Assembly: GCA_951799445.1 (NCBI GenBank)
Contig: OX637292.1
Location: 1,801,296 to 1,865,295, forward strand
DNA length: 64,000 nucleotides
DNA from: Pseudisothecium myosuroides
Taxonomy: Eukaryota > Streptophyta > Bryopsida > Hypnales > Lembophyllaceae
Reading direction: 5' to 3'
The position numbers and the translations under genes were made by a program. The notes beneath the pieces were generated by a model. The model had not been told where the DNA came from, searched no databases, and saw only the letters and a program-made list of their open reading frames with translations. Positions 31,915-42,136 of this stretch are shown here, in pieces (within the stretch, counting starts at the first letter, position 1; every line of letters starts with the position of its first letter).

Positions 31915-32236
31915 CTGAACCCCTCCGGCCGACCGCCCCGACCGACTCAACGCCGACCCCGATTACCGACACTGGTAGCCGACCGACGCGGTCGGCTCAC
32001 CGACAGTGGAAAGCCGACCGACGCGGTCGTCAGACCGACAACAGGAAGCCGACCGATGCGGTCGTCAAGACGACCGCCAACCGCCGACCGCGGCGTCCAA
32101 ATTACCTGAGGTAATTTTTTTTACGGCAGTTTTACCCACCTTGTCCGATCGGACGCTGCGTCCCGACGTCCGACCGTCCAGACGTCCGGATTTTGGACGT
32201 GATTTGGTCCCGGACGTTCAGTTTTTGACAACCCAG
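31915..32236 (+). repeat. Right subterminal GACCG array and terminal inverted repeat
   Basis: GC-rich block with about three tandem roughly 35-bp units around CCGACCGACGCGGTCGG (31979-32080), itself nearly palindromic. ACGTCC/GGACGT hexamers follow at 32150-32220, then the terminal repeat TGACAACCCAG at 32226-32236. It mirrors the left end, where hexamers are outermost and the GACCG array lies inside. Confidence 0.8.
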
Positions 32237-32244
32237 AACATGGG
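32237..32244. repeat. Right 8-bp target-site duplication of the giant hAT element
   Basis: AACATGGG is identical to 3896-3903 and directly abuts the right terminal repeat. Confidence 0.93.
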
Positions 32245-34713
32245 GAAGGGTCTTCCCTGACTGACCCGGATAATCACATAGTTTAGGAGGTAGGTAACCG
32301 TACCTATCCGGGTAGGAACTTGTGATAGCCTTCCTACCGGATGCACACGAGACTGATCCGCCATCCGGAGTACTTGGTCGGTGGCTTGGAAGGACGTATA
32401 TCCAAGGTCAAATGCTGTTTCTTCCAACATCAAGTTGACTCCGGATCCTCTATCGACCGGTACTGCAGGTATCATACATCCTCCCACTTCAACTTCCAAT
32501 TCAGGTGCTCCGTAATCCTCCACTTGGAAAAAGTTGACAGCAACCGAAGGTAACTTTAGTCTTCTTCTCCGTTTCTTGGTCTAGGCTTCCCGGATCATTT
32601 TCTGGTAATTGGCGTTGTCGTGCAGAAGCTGCCCAATGGTGACATTGGCCTTCTGATCTTTGATATCTTGCAGGATATCATACTCGTCCACCTTGAGTTC
32701 CGGATTGATCACAACCGGAACCTCATCAAATGTGACTTTTCTCGGAATAGTTTCCGGGATTACTACGGAATCATTTAGACTCGTCCTGATTTGATCACTA
32801 ATATCGATAGAAAGGGGGCGGCAAGCCACCCCTTTTTCTAGATCTACTACGGGGTGTAGTACTGGCTGAACTACTGAGCGATCAGAATCGCTCGAATCCG
32901 GTACCTCGTGCAGAGTATCTAATCCGGATCTTTCTTTCCGTTTCTTCTCTCTCTTCCTACGTCTTTCATCCCGGTTCTTGGTGGAACTCCGGGTTTCTAT
33001 TCTATGAACTACTTCTACTTGTTTCTCCGGAAGTTCCACCCTTGGTTGTCATTTATCCGGATTCTCGATTCTGGTCTTAGAACCGTAATTGAGTCCGGTT
33101 TGATCCCGAGGTGGAACTTCTACTTGTTTGTAAATGGTTCTAGCCTGCTGCGGGCTAGGGCAATCACAAAGTCCGTGCCCATACTCTCTACAATTTTGAC
33201 ACGGTAGAACAAGGGGTGCTCCTTGACCAAGCCCTTTGTGAGGACAAGTGTTGGCGTAATGCTCAGGACTTCCACAAATGAAACAAGTTCCGGGAGGAAA
33301 TCTGGAAGGTGGGAAGTTACCTGGACTAGATGTGCCTGCTCCGGGTCGTGGAAACACGTTGGTCCGGATCAGTTGCTGAGGTGCCCTTCCTCTTCCGTAA
33401 CCCGTTTGGACTTGGAATACCGGATTGACTTCTTCCTCGTATTCTTCCTCCGGTAGGGTGTAGTAAACTCCCTCCTCATCCACATAGTGGATCTGCTTCT
33501 GGGGTCCTTGAGGACATTCGCTTGCAAAATGGCCGGGTCGTCCGCACCTTGGACACCAGACATTCGTCCGTGTTGTTGGTACGATCCGTCTCGGCTTCCG
33601 GTTTTCCGCGATGTTGACTTTGATGGCGTCCAACGTCTCCTGGAGGTTCTTCATGAATTTCTTGGAGTCCTCTTCTTCCACCTTGACTTTGATCACTCTC
33701 TTACCACGGTCCGTCTTCTCATCCCGACCTCGTGAAGACCGTCTGCTTGACGTCTCATGTTCGGCTCCGGAACTCTCCGTGTTGCTGGTTGACGCTTCTG
33801 TTCCGGTTCCGGAACTTGGAGATTCCGAATCGGAATACTTCCGTCTCCTTCTCTCCTTCTTCTGATGCTTCTTGCTCCGGTTCTCTCTTCTTTCGCTCTT
33901 CTTGATGGATCTTCTTAGTGACTGGGCGGAGTTTTCGTAATTCTGGACTATCTCCATAGCTTCTCGTAACGTGGCAGGTCGAGCTTGCCGGATTTGGAAT
34001 CCCATTTCTTCCGGAAATCCTGCCACATACCACTCTACTTGTATGCTAGGGGACACATCCGTCGTCAGTTTCTTCATCAACGCTTTCACTCTCTGGCCAT
34101 ACTTTCTAACTGACTCAGATGATCGCATCGATATTTTACTCAACCTTCCTAGAGCTCTAGCCTCCCCTCCGACTTCCCGGAATGTCCGAAGAAACGCATC
34201 CGTAAGGTCCTCCCAGTTATTCCGGATAATTTCCGGAACATCCTGATACCACTTCAACGCTTCCCCTTTCAGTAATCCTTGGAAGACACGCTGTCTAGAG
34301 GCTGGATCCTCTTGGTTGGCTACGGCGGTGGCCTCAAACTCTCCCATCCAGTCATCCACATCCGTAGTACCATCGCTCGTAAATTTACTATATTTTAGGC
34401 GTGTGGATGTCACCATTGGTTCTGCTTCGTCAGAGGATATCTCCTCTTCTGAATCTACCGGCGTGGGTTCTCTATCTGGTTCCGGTTCTATATTATCCGG
34501 ATTCGCAACTGGTTCCGGATTGGTGGGACTTGGGGTTCCACTAAGATTTCGCCTAGTAACATGTACCAAATCTTCTTCTGACTCTGATGCTGAAATAGAT
34601 CCGGAACCTCTACCAAAACTAGGGATTCCGTGTACTACCGGTCTTCTAGCAGCAGCCTCTTCTAATCTTCCAGAACGTCTTCCGGCTGGAATTCCTCTCT
34701 GAGGTCTACTCAT
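32237..34713 (-). pseudogene. gag-pro: Ty3/gypsy gag and protease (5' part of interrupted polyprotein)
   Basis: The first in-frame ATG is at 34713. Gag has a retrotransposon capsid region (GEALKWYQDVPEIIRNNWED, YVAGFPEEM) and then three CCHC zinc knuckles (CPRCGRPGHFASEC, CFICGSPEHYANTC, CQNCREYGHGLCDC). Stops interrupt the single frame at 33049-33051 (TGA) and 32581-32583 (TAG). The frame continues into an aspartic protease whose active site reads VDRGSGVN, with Arg where Thr or Gly is usual. At 32244/32237 the frame meets the giant hAT element and resumes at 3903 in the same phase. A single long gag-pol frame is normal for this superfamily. With four nonsense codons overall plus two insertions it is inactive. 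Confidence 0.88.
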
Positions 34714-34857
34714 AAAGGACGAGGTAGGTACTCTTTCAAGATTTACTTCATCAATTTGGGGATACAGATCCACACTGCTAACCCGTATATCAACTCCTGT
34801 TCTTTTGGACTAAAGGTCTCTTTACGAATTCTCTAACTTCAGAACAATCTATCAGAA

Positions 34858-34875
34858 TCCCCGGCAGCGGCGCCA
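34858..34875 (-). other. Primer-binding site (tRNA-Asp type)
   Basis: On the minus strand TGGCGCCGCTGCCGGGGA lies four bases after the LTR end at 34880. It matches the TGGCGCCG...GCCGGGGA primer site known from plant Ty3/gypsy elements primed by tRNA-Asp, with one base different from the form I remember. It fixes the LTR/internal boundary. Confidence 0.85.
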
Positions 34876-35994
34876 AAAGTGTCGAGCGCGTAATCTAGGC
34901 GTAAGTATTTTTAACAGCAAAACGTGTTAAAATGACACAAGTTATCGTCCCAGGAGATTCCAGACGTTGCTTCAAAATTAGTGTTTCGAGACCTCTAAGT
35001 TTCCGGACTTTGACCACCTCGAGAGGGGTCCTTTTAACACACAAACTCTTTTCCGGAACTACTTCCTTTCCGGATTCTCTTCCGGATCCGGCTCTACCCA
35101 ATTTTCCGGTTCCGTCTTTCTAACAAGTTGGTTTTCGATACCTCTGTTTTATCCTCAGAGGGTTCCTCACTTGCTCTTTCCGAGGGGTAGGGAACTGCAC
35201 CACTCCGTATCTGACATAAACATAAAACAAAACACAACCCAAGAACAGATCTAGTTGAGTAAACAGGGTGGCATCCTCACAATATCTCGGATGGCCTATC
35301 CGGAAAGTTGGTCACACATGGTAGCGTTAGATCCTCCTTACTACAACGACGGATACCGGACTTCCGGAACTAAGGGAATGACTTCCTAGCTCTCGACCGC
35401 TCATGAGGTTGACTAGCCTTCCGGATGGGTGGAAATATTCCTCTGGCGGTTGCCTATCTCCGCATGGAACCGCCCCTGCGAATTCCGGACTAGCTTCCGG
35501 ACCACTCCTTGGTCTCCACCGGATTACCGTACCAGCGATTTAAAGGCGCCACTTTCTCACTGCGCAAGTCTAAAAACTCATCCGTAAAACACACTCAGCC
35601 TAATCCGGCAGTCCAAGAATCCGGACTCCTCCCCTTGCACACTCTCACTTACACATCCACACAAGTGACTATAGACGCGATACGCAAGAGAATAATCCAA
35701 CGAGTGCTTTCCTGAATGCTTCAGATTAAATGAACAAGGAAAAGGAATGACAAGCCAACAAATCGGCCTGCCCTTAAAAAAACCCCAAAAGGCAGCCCAA
35801 ACGGCCACCAGAAAAATCGGCCAACGGCCAAACAAAAAGCAAAAAGGCAACGGCCCTGAAGACCGTTCCGGAAATACTGGAAAATTGTTTAATTCCTAAA
35901 AGTCCGGAACTACTGGTCCCACATCCGGAAAATCCGGTTCCGGAACTACCATCCTGGTAAGAATCCTAACTATTATTACGGCTACCCTAGATAG

Positions 35995-37896
35995 TCACCT
36001 ATTTCTCTTAGCCTTCTTTACAGAAGTGCCACCTTGAGATGGCGATCCACCTGTCTTCTGGGGTGGGGTGTTCTTCGTCTTCGACCTGGTCCGGGGAGGC
36101 TGCAACTCTTCTTCCTCCGATTGAGTCGTCTCCTCCTCCTCTTTCGATTCCGGGTCCGTCTCGCTCAGTAGCCGTCGCCCCCTTGGTTTCGGAACAGTAA
36201 GATCGATGACCTGGGACGGTGGCGGTGTCTGGAGAAAGGGCTGGAGCATGTGAGTGAAACTCACCGGATCCGTCCGAGCTGGGTTCAACAGCGTTCCGGG
36301 TAAAGCTGGTTCCCGGAACGTAGAAGTAACTGGTCTGTTGGGGAAGAGATTCGCCACCGACGCAGTTCTTCCGGCTGGAATGCCTAGGACCACGTCTTTT
36401 ACCGGAGTCGAGGCCGCAAACTGCTTCACTAGCGACCTCCTCTTTTGGGCCGATGCTGTTCCGGCTTGCGACGTTCCAGCAATTGTTTTACTCTTTGCCG
36501 GAGAAGGCTGGTTCTGTGCCCCTCCTTCTTGGAGGTCTTGACCCAGGTCAAAAAGGCCTTGGTCTAACCCCTCAAGCGGATCCAAGTTCCCCAACAGTTG
36601 CCGGACTTCCTTGAGCATTCCTTCAATCCGGACTTCAAAATCTACGAGGATGCTCACCACCTTCGTTCCGGCCACGTGACCATCCTTCACCATCTGATTA
36701 TTCCAGAGTGTAGCTCTGGCAAGAATATCCGCCGGATTGTCAAACAGACTTCTGACATTCCGGACCAGATCGAGGGCTTCTCCCTCCTTTGCTTCAGCGG
36801 CCATCCGCTCTTTCTCTGACCACGCAGCTTGTTCTCGAAACCGGTCCCGTTCTTGCTCCAAGGTCAGAATCCGGTCCTCCAGCTGTTTCACCGCTTCCGG
36901 ATCTGGCCTTTCCGTCAACGCCACCAGGATTTGGGTTTCTTCCTTCACACCCAATTTCTCGCACATCTCCCGGATCAGCGCTGACATCCGCTCATTCTGT
37001 GCCCGGGTAGCTATCAGCCATTTGATGGTGGCCTCTAGCTGATCCGTTTCCGGAAGTGATTCTCGGGGCTTCTCCACCTCCTCGGCTTCTTGCTTCCCCC
37101 GCGCACCCTGATCAGTTGACTTCTGGCACGTTCCTCCAACGTTAGGTGATGCCTGCTCCGGTTCCGGTTCCTCTTCTTCCGGCTCGAGCTCGTCCGGTTC
37201 ATCTTTCGCGGGAAGTCCGTACTTCAACAAATTCTCGCCCTTCCGGTATACTGTCATTTCCGGTCCGGCCAGTGCATCCTCGGAGTGATACAGATGGAAA
37301 AGATAGGGGCTAATCGGACTTGACTTCTTGTTCGCGATATTGACCGCTAACTTTTCCACTATGGAGTGAATGATCACTCCCCAACTGACCGGTCTGGGAG
37401 CCGGATTCTCTCTATCTCCCAGCGCTCCGAAAATAGTGTTTGCCACCGTCATTGTAATCCGGGTGGGCTTTTCCGGATACAAGATAGGGATGAGGAATGC
37501 TAACAACTGCCCATCCCGGGGACTCTTACAATCACTCGTGGCGTTCCCTTCCTTGGAATCCGCATGACTCCGGAATACCTCCACGGCGTAAGTGTCCGTC
37601 CGGGACGCCATTCCGGAACCCCTGCTCGGCATAAAGTATGCCTTCGCCCACAACTCTGGAGTCCAGGCCCTAGATCGACCCCTAATCGTCAAATCGAACT
37701 GATTACCCACTCCGGAAACTAGCTCATCAATCATCTCTTCACTCCGGACGTTCCATGGACGTTTTACCAATCCTAAACACCCCATGATTTCTAGGTCTTC
37801 TTCTAACTCCTTCAGGCGCTCCGGATCCGATGGGATAACCGGACGTACGCCCCGGGCTGTCACTACCGACCTCCGGGATCGACTCGCTTCCGCCAT
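35995..37896 (-). CDS. ORF-X, intact LTR-encoded protein (633 aa)
   Basis: ATG at 37896 (MAEASRSRRSVV); the frame is open further upstream but has no earlier ATG. The N-terminal domain (about aa 20-230) is shared with copies A and C: MGCLGLVKRPW, GRGSGMASRTDTY, DSKEGNATSDC, LYPEKPTRITMTVAN.IFGAL, SPYLFHLYHS. It is followed by an acidic Glu/Pro-rich linker, coiled-coil helices (for example LEDRILTLEQERDRFREQA), and a disordered Ser/Pro/Lys-rich tail with basic ends. Function is unknown. Three diverged copies in three LTRs with the same domain order suggest selection for a protein. It could be an accessory gag-like, regulatory or nuclear-import factor, but nothing in the sequence decides between these. 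Confidence 0.8.
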   Translation of the reverse strand: MAEASRSRRSVVTARGVRPVIPSDPERLKELEEDLEIMGCLGLVKRPWNVRSEEMIDELVSGVGNQFDLTIRGRSRAWTPELWAKAYFMPSRGSGMASRTDTYAVEVFRSHADSKEGNATSDCKSPRDGQLLAFLIPILYPEKPTRITMTVANTIFGALGDRENPAPRPVSWGVIIHSIVEKLAVNIANKKSSPISPYLFHLYHSEDALAGPEMTVYRKGENLLKYGLPAKDEPDELEPEEEEPEPEQASPNVGGTCQKSTDQGARGKQEAEEVEKPRESLPETDQLEATIKWLIATRAQNERMSALIREMCEKLGVKEETQILVALTERPDPEAVKQLEDRILTLEQERDRFREQAAWSEKERMAAEAKEGEALDLVRNVRSLFDNPADILARATLWNNQMVKDGHVAGTKVVSILVDFEVRIEGMLKEVRQLLGNLDPLEGLDQGLFDLGQDLQEGGAQNQPSPAKSKTIAGTSQAGTASAQKRRSLVKQFAASTPVKDVVLGIPAGRTASVANLFPNRPVTSTFREPALPGTLLNPARTDPVSFTHMLQPFLQTPPPSQVIDLTVPKPRGRRLLSETDPESKEEEETTQSEEEELQPPRTRSKTKNTPPQKTGGSPSQGGTSVKKAKRNR

Positions 37897-38190
37897 CTCA
37901 CCGACTGCTAGGACAATCCGGTGCAATCGGCACCTTCCTCCCTTTCTCTCCCTAACACGCCCTAACTCACCACTCTTTCTCTCTTCTAACGCACCGTGGA
38001 AGAGCACGGGTAAAAAGAGACTGAATGAGGCTGGCGGTGGGGTTTAAGTACCTGTCGGAATCCTAAGTTCCCGCCGCCAAAAACGTTCCCGTAAGTTCCC
38101 TAGCCGGAACCTAGGCAGTAGGTCCCTACGATCCGGAACTTTCCGGAACTTTCCGGCTTTCCGGCTACGGTTTCCGGAAGACTGCGTACC

Positions 38191-38200
38191 CTATTTAGAG
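38191..38200 (-). promoter_or_regulatory. Candidate TATA box of the LTR promoter for ORF-X (copy B)
   Basis: CTCTAAATAG on the minus strand is about 295 bp before the ORF-X ATG, close to the spacing in copies A and C (about 275-280 bp). The match is weaker. Confidence 0.35.
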
Positions 38201-38399
38201 TATTATCTTTTCTCCGTAGAAACTAATTTCTATTTCTATTATCTAAGTCCTAACTTTGTATTTAAATGCAAAAATTGAAAAAGTTCTGCTACTTTTACCT
38301 TCACTAAATTGTTAATTGGGACTTTCCGGATGATACGTACTCCCACACTGACATTGCTTATGAACGTCCACTCAACCGTCCCTGCCGGCGTCAATCTCT

Positions 38400-41300
38400 T
38401 GTTTCAAGTGTATCTGAGCAGCTGAGGTTTTAGTAGGAAGAGAGGAATGATCAAAATGTAACGAATGCTGGAGTGGGCTGACCTGTGCAGTGCCGGACTC
38501 GGAACTGGAGGCGACGAAGACGGAAGTGCTAACACGGATGGAAGCGGCAGTGAGCCCGAGGACGAAGGAGGTCGTCGGTAGGGGCGAGAGAAGGTCATGA
38601 AGAAGCCAGTCACTCTTGACGTCAACGGCTTGCCATTTGGAAACATGAAGGAGTGCTTGTCCGATGATATAAAGAAATACGCAAAAAGTTTGGATCCCAC
38701 AGCAAACTGGGAATCTCAGCCCGGACCACTGAGGTCACAATTGTTTCGACGTCTGTACAAGGATAAGTTTGAAGTTACGACAGAGTAGGACGTCGGCGTT
38801 GGGCAGTGTCTGTGGGTTCAAAGTTTTATGTTCACTAGTTTGAAGCGTCCAAGGTTCGTGGTGCATCTCTTGCGAGTGCACAACATTGTGTTCGTAATGC
38901 TTCAATTCATCGTTGTAAGTATAGGTGAACTTGAGTGACAGCAGAGAAGGACTTGGCTTTCAGAGTATGAGACTTGCGAGGGGAAACAAGTTTGCACTGT
39001 GCAAAAGTCCAATACCGAATGAATACTACATGTTTGCCCAAACAGGTTCTGTGAACATGTTCGAAAATGGGAACAGTTCCATGCATAGCGTTTAAATACT
39101 GGTCGTCGCTGATGTTCGGTTCTTAGACTTCACGCAGAGTGGGACATGTTGGGTCAATCGTACAAATTGAGGGAGAAGTGGGTGGGTCCCATTGTCACGA
39201 AGGTCCTCATCACTACGCGGTGGAGGCTTAACACGTTAATTGATGCTGGGCAGCTGAAGCCTGCTGACGTGATGTAGGAGCAGTGGAACACTCTAGTGCG
39301 AAGGAGGAATACAAAGGAGTCTCAGATAACATCGGAGCACATGCATTCTATATCGCAAGGGAAGGGATCTAGGACTGCTCAGCTGAAGGCTATTGAACGA
39401 GACGCTATAGTGAAGTTGGTGAGCATCACTTACACTCAGCTTTCTGGACTTGGTAATTGAAGTTGGAAGGTGAGTTTGTAGATGTGGTTTAAGCGTGTGT
39501 ATACTGGGGATCTGTTTTCTTTGTTTTGTGGCTTTTGAGGTGTTGCCTGCAGTAAATGAGGTTGGCCAATCCATGACACCAGTTCCACGTGGTCCGCAGT
39601 TCGTTTTGATCGAGAGTAGTTGTCAATTGTCCTTCACTGACTTTTTACAGCCTGAACAAAACGTGTAGATTTTTCACCTTCTGTCGCAGACTCTTCAGCA
39701 CAGTCGGAAGCCATACCAAACCGAAATCACAGACGAGGTTGCAAGAGAGTACACTCGACAGCAACTGGAGAAAAGGAAAGCCGCTCTTCAAAAGGGAGCC
39801 GACATGGAGGATGTTCAAAGTCGAGTAGTCGACATAGAAGGGAGCGTCTCCCGCCTTGAAGACAGAATTGGTGAATCCCACAAGCGCATGGAAGACATGT
39901 TGCAGGCGTTAATATCTTCCCAAGTAGCGGGTCCTTTGACAGTGCGAGAGGGCGTGAATCCCACAGCGACGGCAGAAGTGGTAGCGGACGCAACTGGGCC
40001 TGAGCACATAGTGACGAAAACGGGAGTGCCCGCTCCTGCAGCCGTTGTCAACTTGTCTACGGTAGAGGTCGGAGCGGGGTCGGACGGTCCGGCATGTGAT
40101 GATCGATCTGGTTTTCCGGGAAAAGTGGGCGGCGTTGACATCAAAGTGGAGGAATTTCTTGAGGGCCTTCTACAGGTTCCGGACGCACCTATCGTGGAAG
40201 GGGAGGGCGCTAAATCCGCTGAAACTGTGCTTGTAAGTGGACGAAGCGAGGACGTCAACAATGACGTGGTGAGTCTCACCTTAGCGTTATTAGATCACTC
40301 CTCTGAAGTGATCTCTGAGGTAGCTTTTTATCCTGCTCAGTTAGCAACTGATTTCCTAAGTTTCGAAAGTATGGACGTCTGAGTTTGGACGATGAACTCC
40401 GTGAACATAGTTGCGTTGAACCTGATGGCTCATGTAGGCATATGCATCTATATTCTGTAGAAGAGGTTGGAAGCATTTAAACTCTTAGGACGGATAAAAT
40501 TCAAGTGTCCCCATGCCTCCTAAGTTTGGAATTTGGTTACCGGGAAAAACTCATGTTATCTGCACTGACTTGTTCGTATCTTTGATGTTGCAGGACGATG
40601 ATGCAGGGGGGGATTCCACAGTGCGAGTGACACGCAACTTGGTGAAAGCGAACTTGGGCAAGTTAGTCTCCAGTACTGGACTTGTGAAGACGACAAAGTC
40701 TGGACTTGCGAAACAGTCTGGTGGTAGCAAATTTGTTGTACATGCACCAAAGGTAAAACATTCATGATAGTAAGTGAAGTTCTGACAAGTTTAGACTGGT
40801 AACTTGGAAGTAGAGAAGTGAGTATGTTGGCTTCATAGTCTGACACCCCAGTCAGTCAGCATTGTATAATGATGTGAACTGAGACGGTGACTAACGATCC
40901 TGTCATCTAACAGTCGGCCCAGCAGATCCAAAGCGCAAAGAAAAATGAGGGTTCACGTGGCAAGAAATGAAGCAACGACACATGTACAGAGTTCTCGGTA
41001 AGTGAGTCAACTGAGGAGTAGAATTTCCTTCGGATGCGGCTCTGTGGTTTTTGTTAGTTGAATGTGCAAGGAAGCACGCGGTCGTCACTCTTGGTTCATG
41101 CTTTGGGACAATGACTAATAAGCAAAGCAGAAGGGTGTTTGTGTGGTGATCTTCTGTACCTCGGTGTTCACAGTCCTTGCTCGCTGAATTCATGAGAGAA
41201 TGATATGGTGGTTTTCTTAATGCCGTGACTTTCTGTGCATTTGCTGTGCAGTTCAGCCGACTGTATTGGCACCCGGCATTTATAAGTTCTGGTGTACTTC

Positions 41301-41400
41301 TGCAGGTTGTAGCAGGTCAACAGGACCCCAGTTTTGTATGATGCTAATAGTTTCAGACTTGCTGGAGCCAATGGGTTTTTTTTCCCTCAAGGTTCATTTC
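38400..41400 (+). pseudogene. Decayed gene resembling plant En/Spm-type Transposase_24 proteins
   Basis: Recognisable pieces, separated by stops and spacers, are as follows. Around 38597-38788: VTLDVNGLPFGN and LRSQLFRRLYKDKF. Around 39140-39420: LREKWVGPIVTKVL, EQWNTLVRRRNTKES and a SEHMHSISQGKGSR motif. Around 39730-40382: a coiled-coil segment (SRVVDIEGSVSRLEDRIGES). Around 40590-40767: a Ser/Lys-rich piece. The order (an NG.P.G motif, a W..P segment, then W..L...R..S......GKGSR and a coiled coil) resembles the plant Ptta/En/Spm ORF family. This is from memory of the family layout. Introns cannot be excluded, but an in-frame TAG before 38597 and several shifts favour decay. Confidence 0.4.
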
Positions 41401-41803
41401 CCCTTTGGCCATACACGGATAGTCTTAGCCGCAGCACTGTAGCGGACTATAAGTAAAGCGGTTGTAGCTCTTGAGCAAAAAAAAAATTAGGTAGCAGCAC
41501 TCAGTTTTCCATGTTTCATATCGTTTTCATCAAAAGAGTGCTTTTTAATGCATAGTTTGTACATGAACGCTTCGTATGTTGTCAAGGCACGTGATGGCGT
41601 CAATACATTAGTGTTTAGAATTCTTATGCAAGATCCGCTGTCTATAGAGTGGTCCTGCGGTCATCATGAAATTGTCATTCTCAATGAGCATTCTATAGTT
41701 TGGCATGACATTTTCCTTGTTGCATACCCCGCCCTGTCCAATTTACCACAAGGTGCAGCCGTGACACCCTTCATGCGTGCATGGTGGAATGGCCTATTCT
41801 AAA
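41400..41803. other. Interval without a supportable gene
   Basis: An 84-aa frame (41548-41802) abuts the foldback MITE and has no recognisable domain. Confidence 0.4.
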
Positions 41804-42133
41804 CACTATAACAAAACATGGTAAAAAAGAACCGCACTCAAAATCGAGTGCGGTTCTTTTTGCCACCGTTCTGCGCAGTCCCACTACGACTGCAGAATCT
41901 TTTTTTTGGATTTGTGACCTCAATTTTTTGAATTTTGGGCGTGTAATATACCATTGGAAAGGTCTTAAAAATACCTTTCCGATGGTATATTACACGCCCA
42001 AAAATTCAAAAAATTGAGGTCACAAATCCAAAAAAAAGATTCTGCAGTCATAGTGGGACTGCGCAGAACGGTGGCAAAAAGAACCGCACTCGATTTTGAG
42101 TGCGGTTCCTTTTTACCATGTTTTGTTATAGTG
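41804..42133. mobile_element. Foldback MITE with CACTA-like ends (330 bp)
   Basis: Almost the whole element is one inverted repeat: two arms of about 155 bp around a short centre (near 41968, AAGGTCTTAAAAATACCTT). It starts CACTATAACAAAACATGG and ends in the complement. The 3-bp flank AAA occurs on both sides (41801-41803 and 42134-42136). Three-bp duplications and a CACTA start are typical of the CACTA/EnSpm superfamily. Each arm also holds a small hairpin (GAACCGCACTC...GAGTGCGGTTC). The arms are nearly identical, so it is young or conserved by gene conversion. Confidence 0.85.
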
Positions 42134-42136
42134 AAA

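Larger units (their letters stand above)
3904..32236 (+). mobile_element. Giant hAT transposon with cargo genes (28,333 bp)
   Basis: The termini are an 11-bp perfect inverted repeat, CTGGGTTGTCA at 3904-3914 and its complement at 32226-32236. Perfect 8-bp target duplications (AACATGGG) lie outside. The element interrupts the protease coding region of a minus-strand Ty3/gypsy polyprotein, and both retroelement halves stay in the same frame once it is removed. Inside are an intact hAT transposase gene (26968-30297), a kinase-like gene (7295-8778), a 368-aa gene (13503-14609) and a RING-finger gene (20203-23598). GACCG-rich arrays lie near both ends and before each gene. Typical autonomous plant hAT elements are about 3-5 kb (Ac is 4.6 kb), so this is several times larger. 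Strand is given by the transposase. Perfect ends and an intact transposase suggest fairly recent insertion. MITEs inside it show that it has also collected insertions or carries genomic DNA. Confidence 0.92.
34880..38353 (-). mobile_element. 5' LTR (3,474 bp) of the interrupted Ty3/gypsy element, containing ORF-X
   Basis: On the minus strand it starts TGTCAGTGTGGGAG at 38353 and ends CGCTCGACA at 34880, immediately before the primer-binding site. Length and both ends match the solo LTR at 42568-46045 (3,478 bp). The last kilobase (34880-35990) carries landmarks shared with the LTRs at 42568-46045 and 54408-56195, for example TTACTACAACGAC and AAACATAAAACA. The 633-aa ORF-X lies wholly inside the LTR, between the presumed U3 promoter and the LTR end. 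The 3' LTR is outside the window. LTRs of 3-5 kb are known in plant Ogre/Tat elements, but a large intact gene inside one is unusual. Confidence 0.88.

Noticed and set aside
38354..38400. Target duplication right of the LTR ending at 38353 (TTGCT).
   Set aside because: The partner beside the 3' LTR lies outside the window, so it cannot be confirmed.
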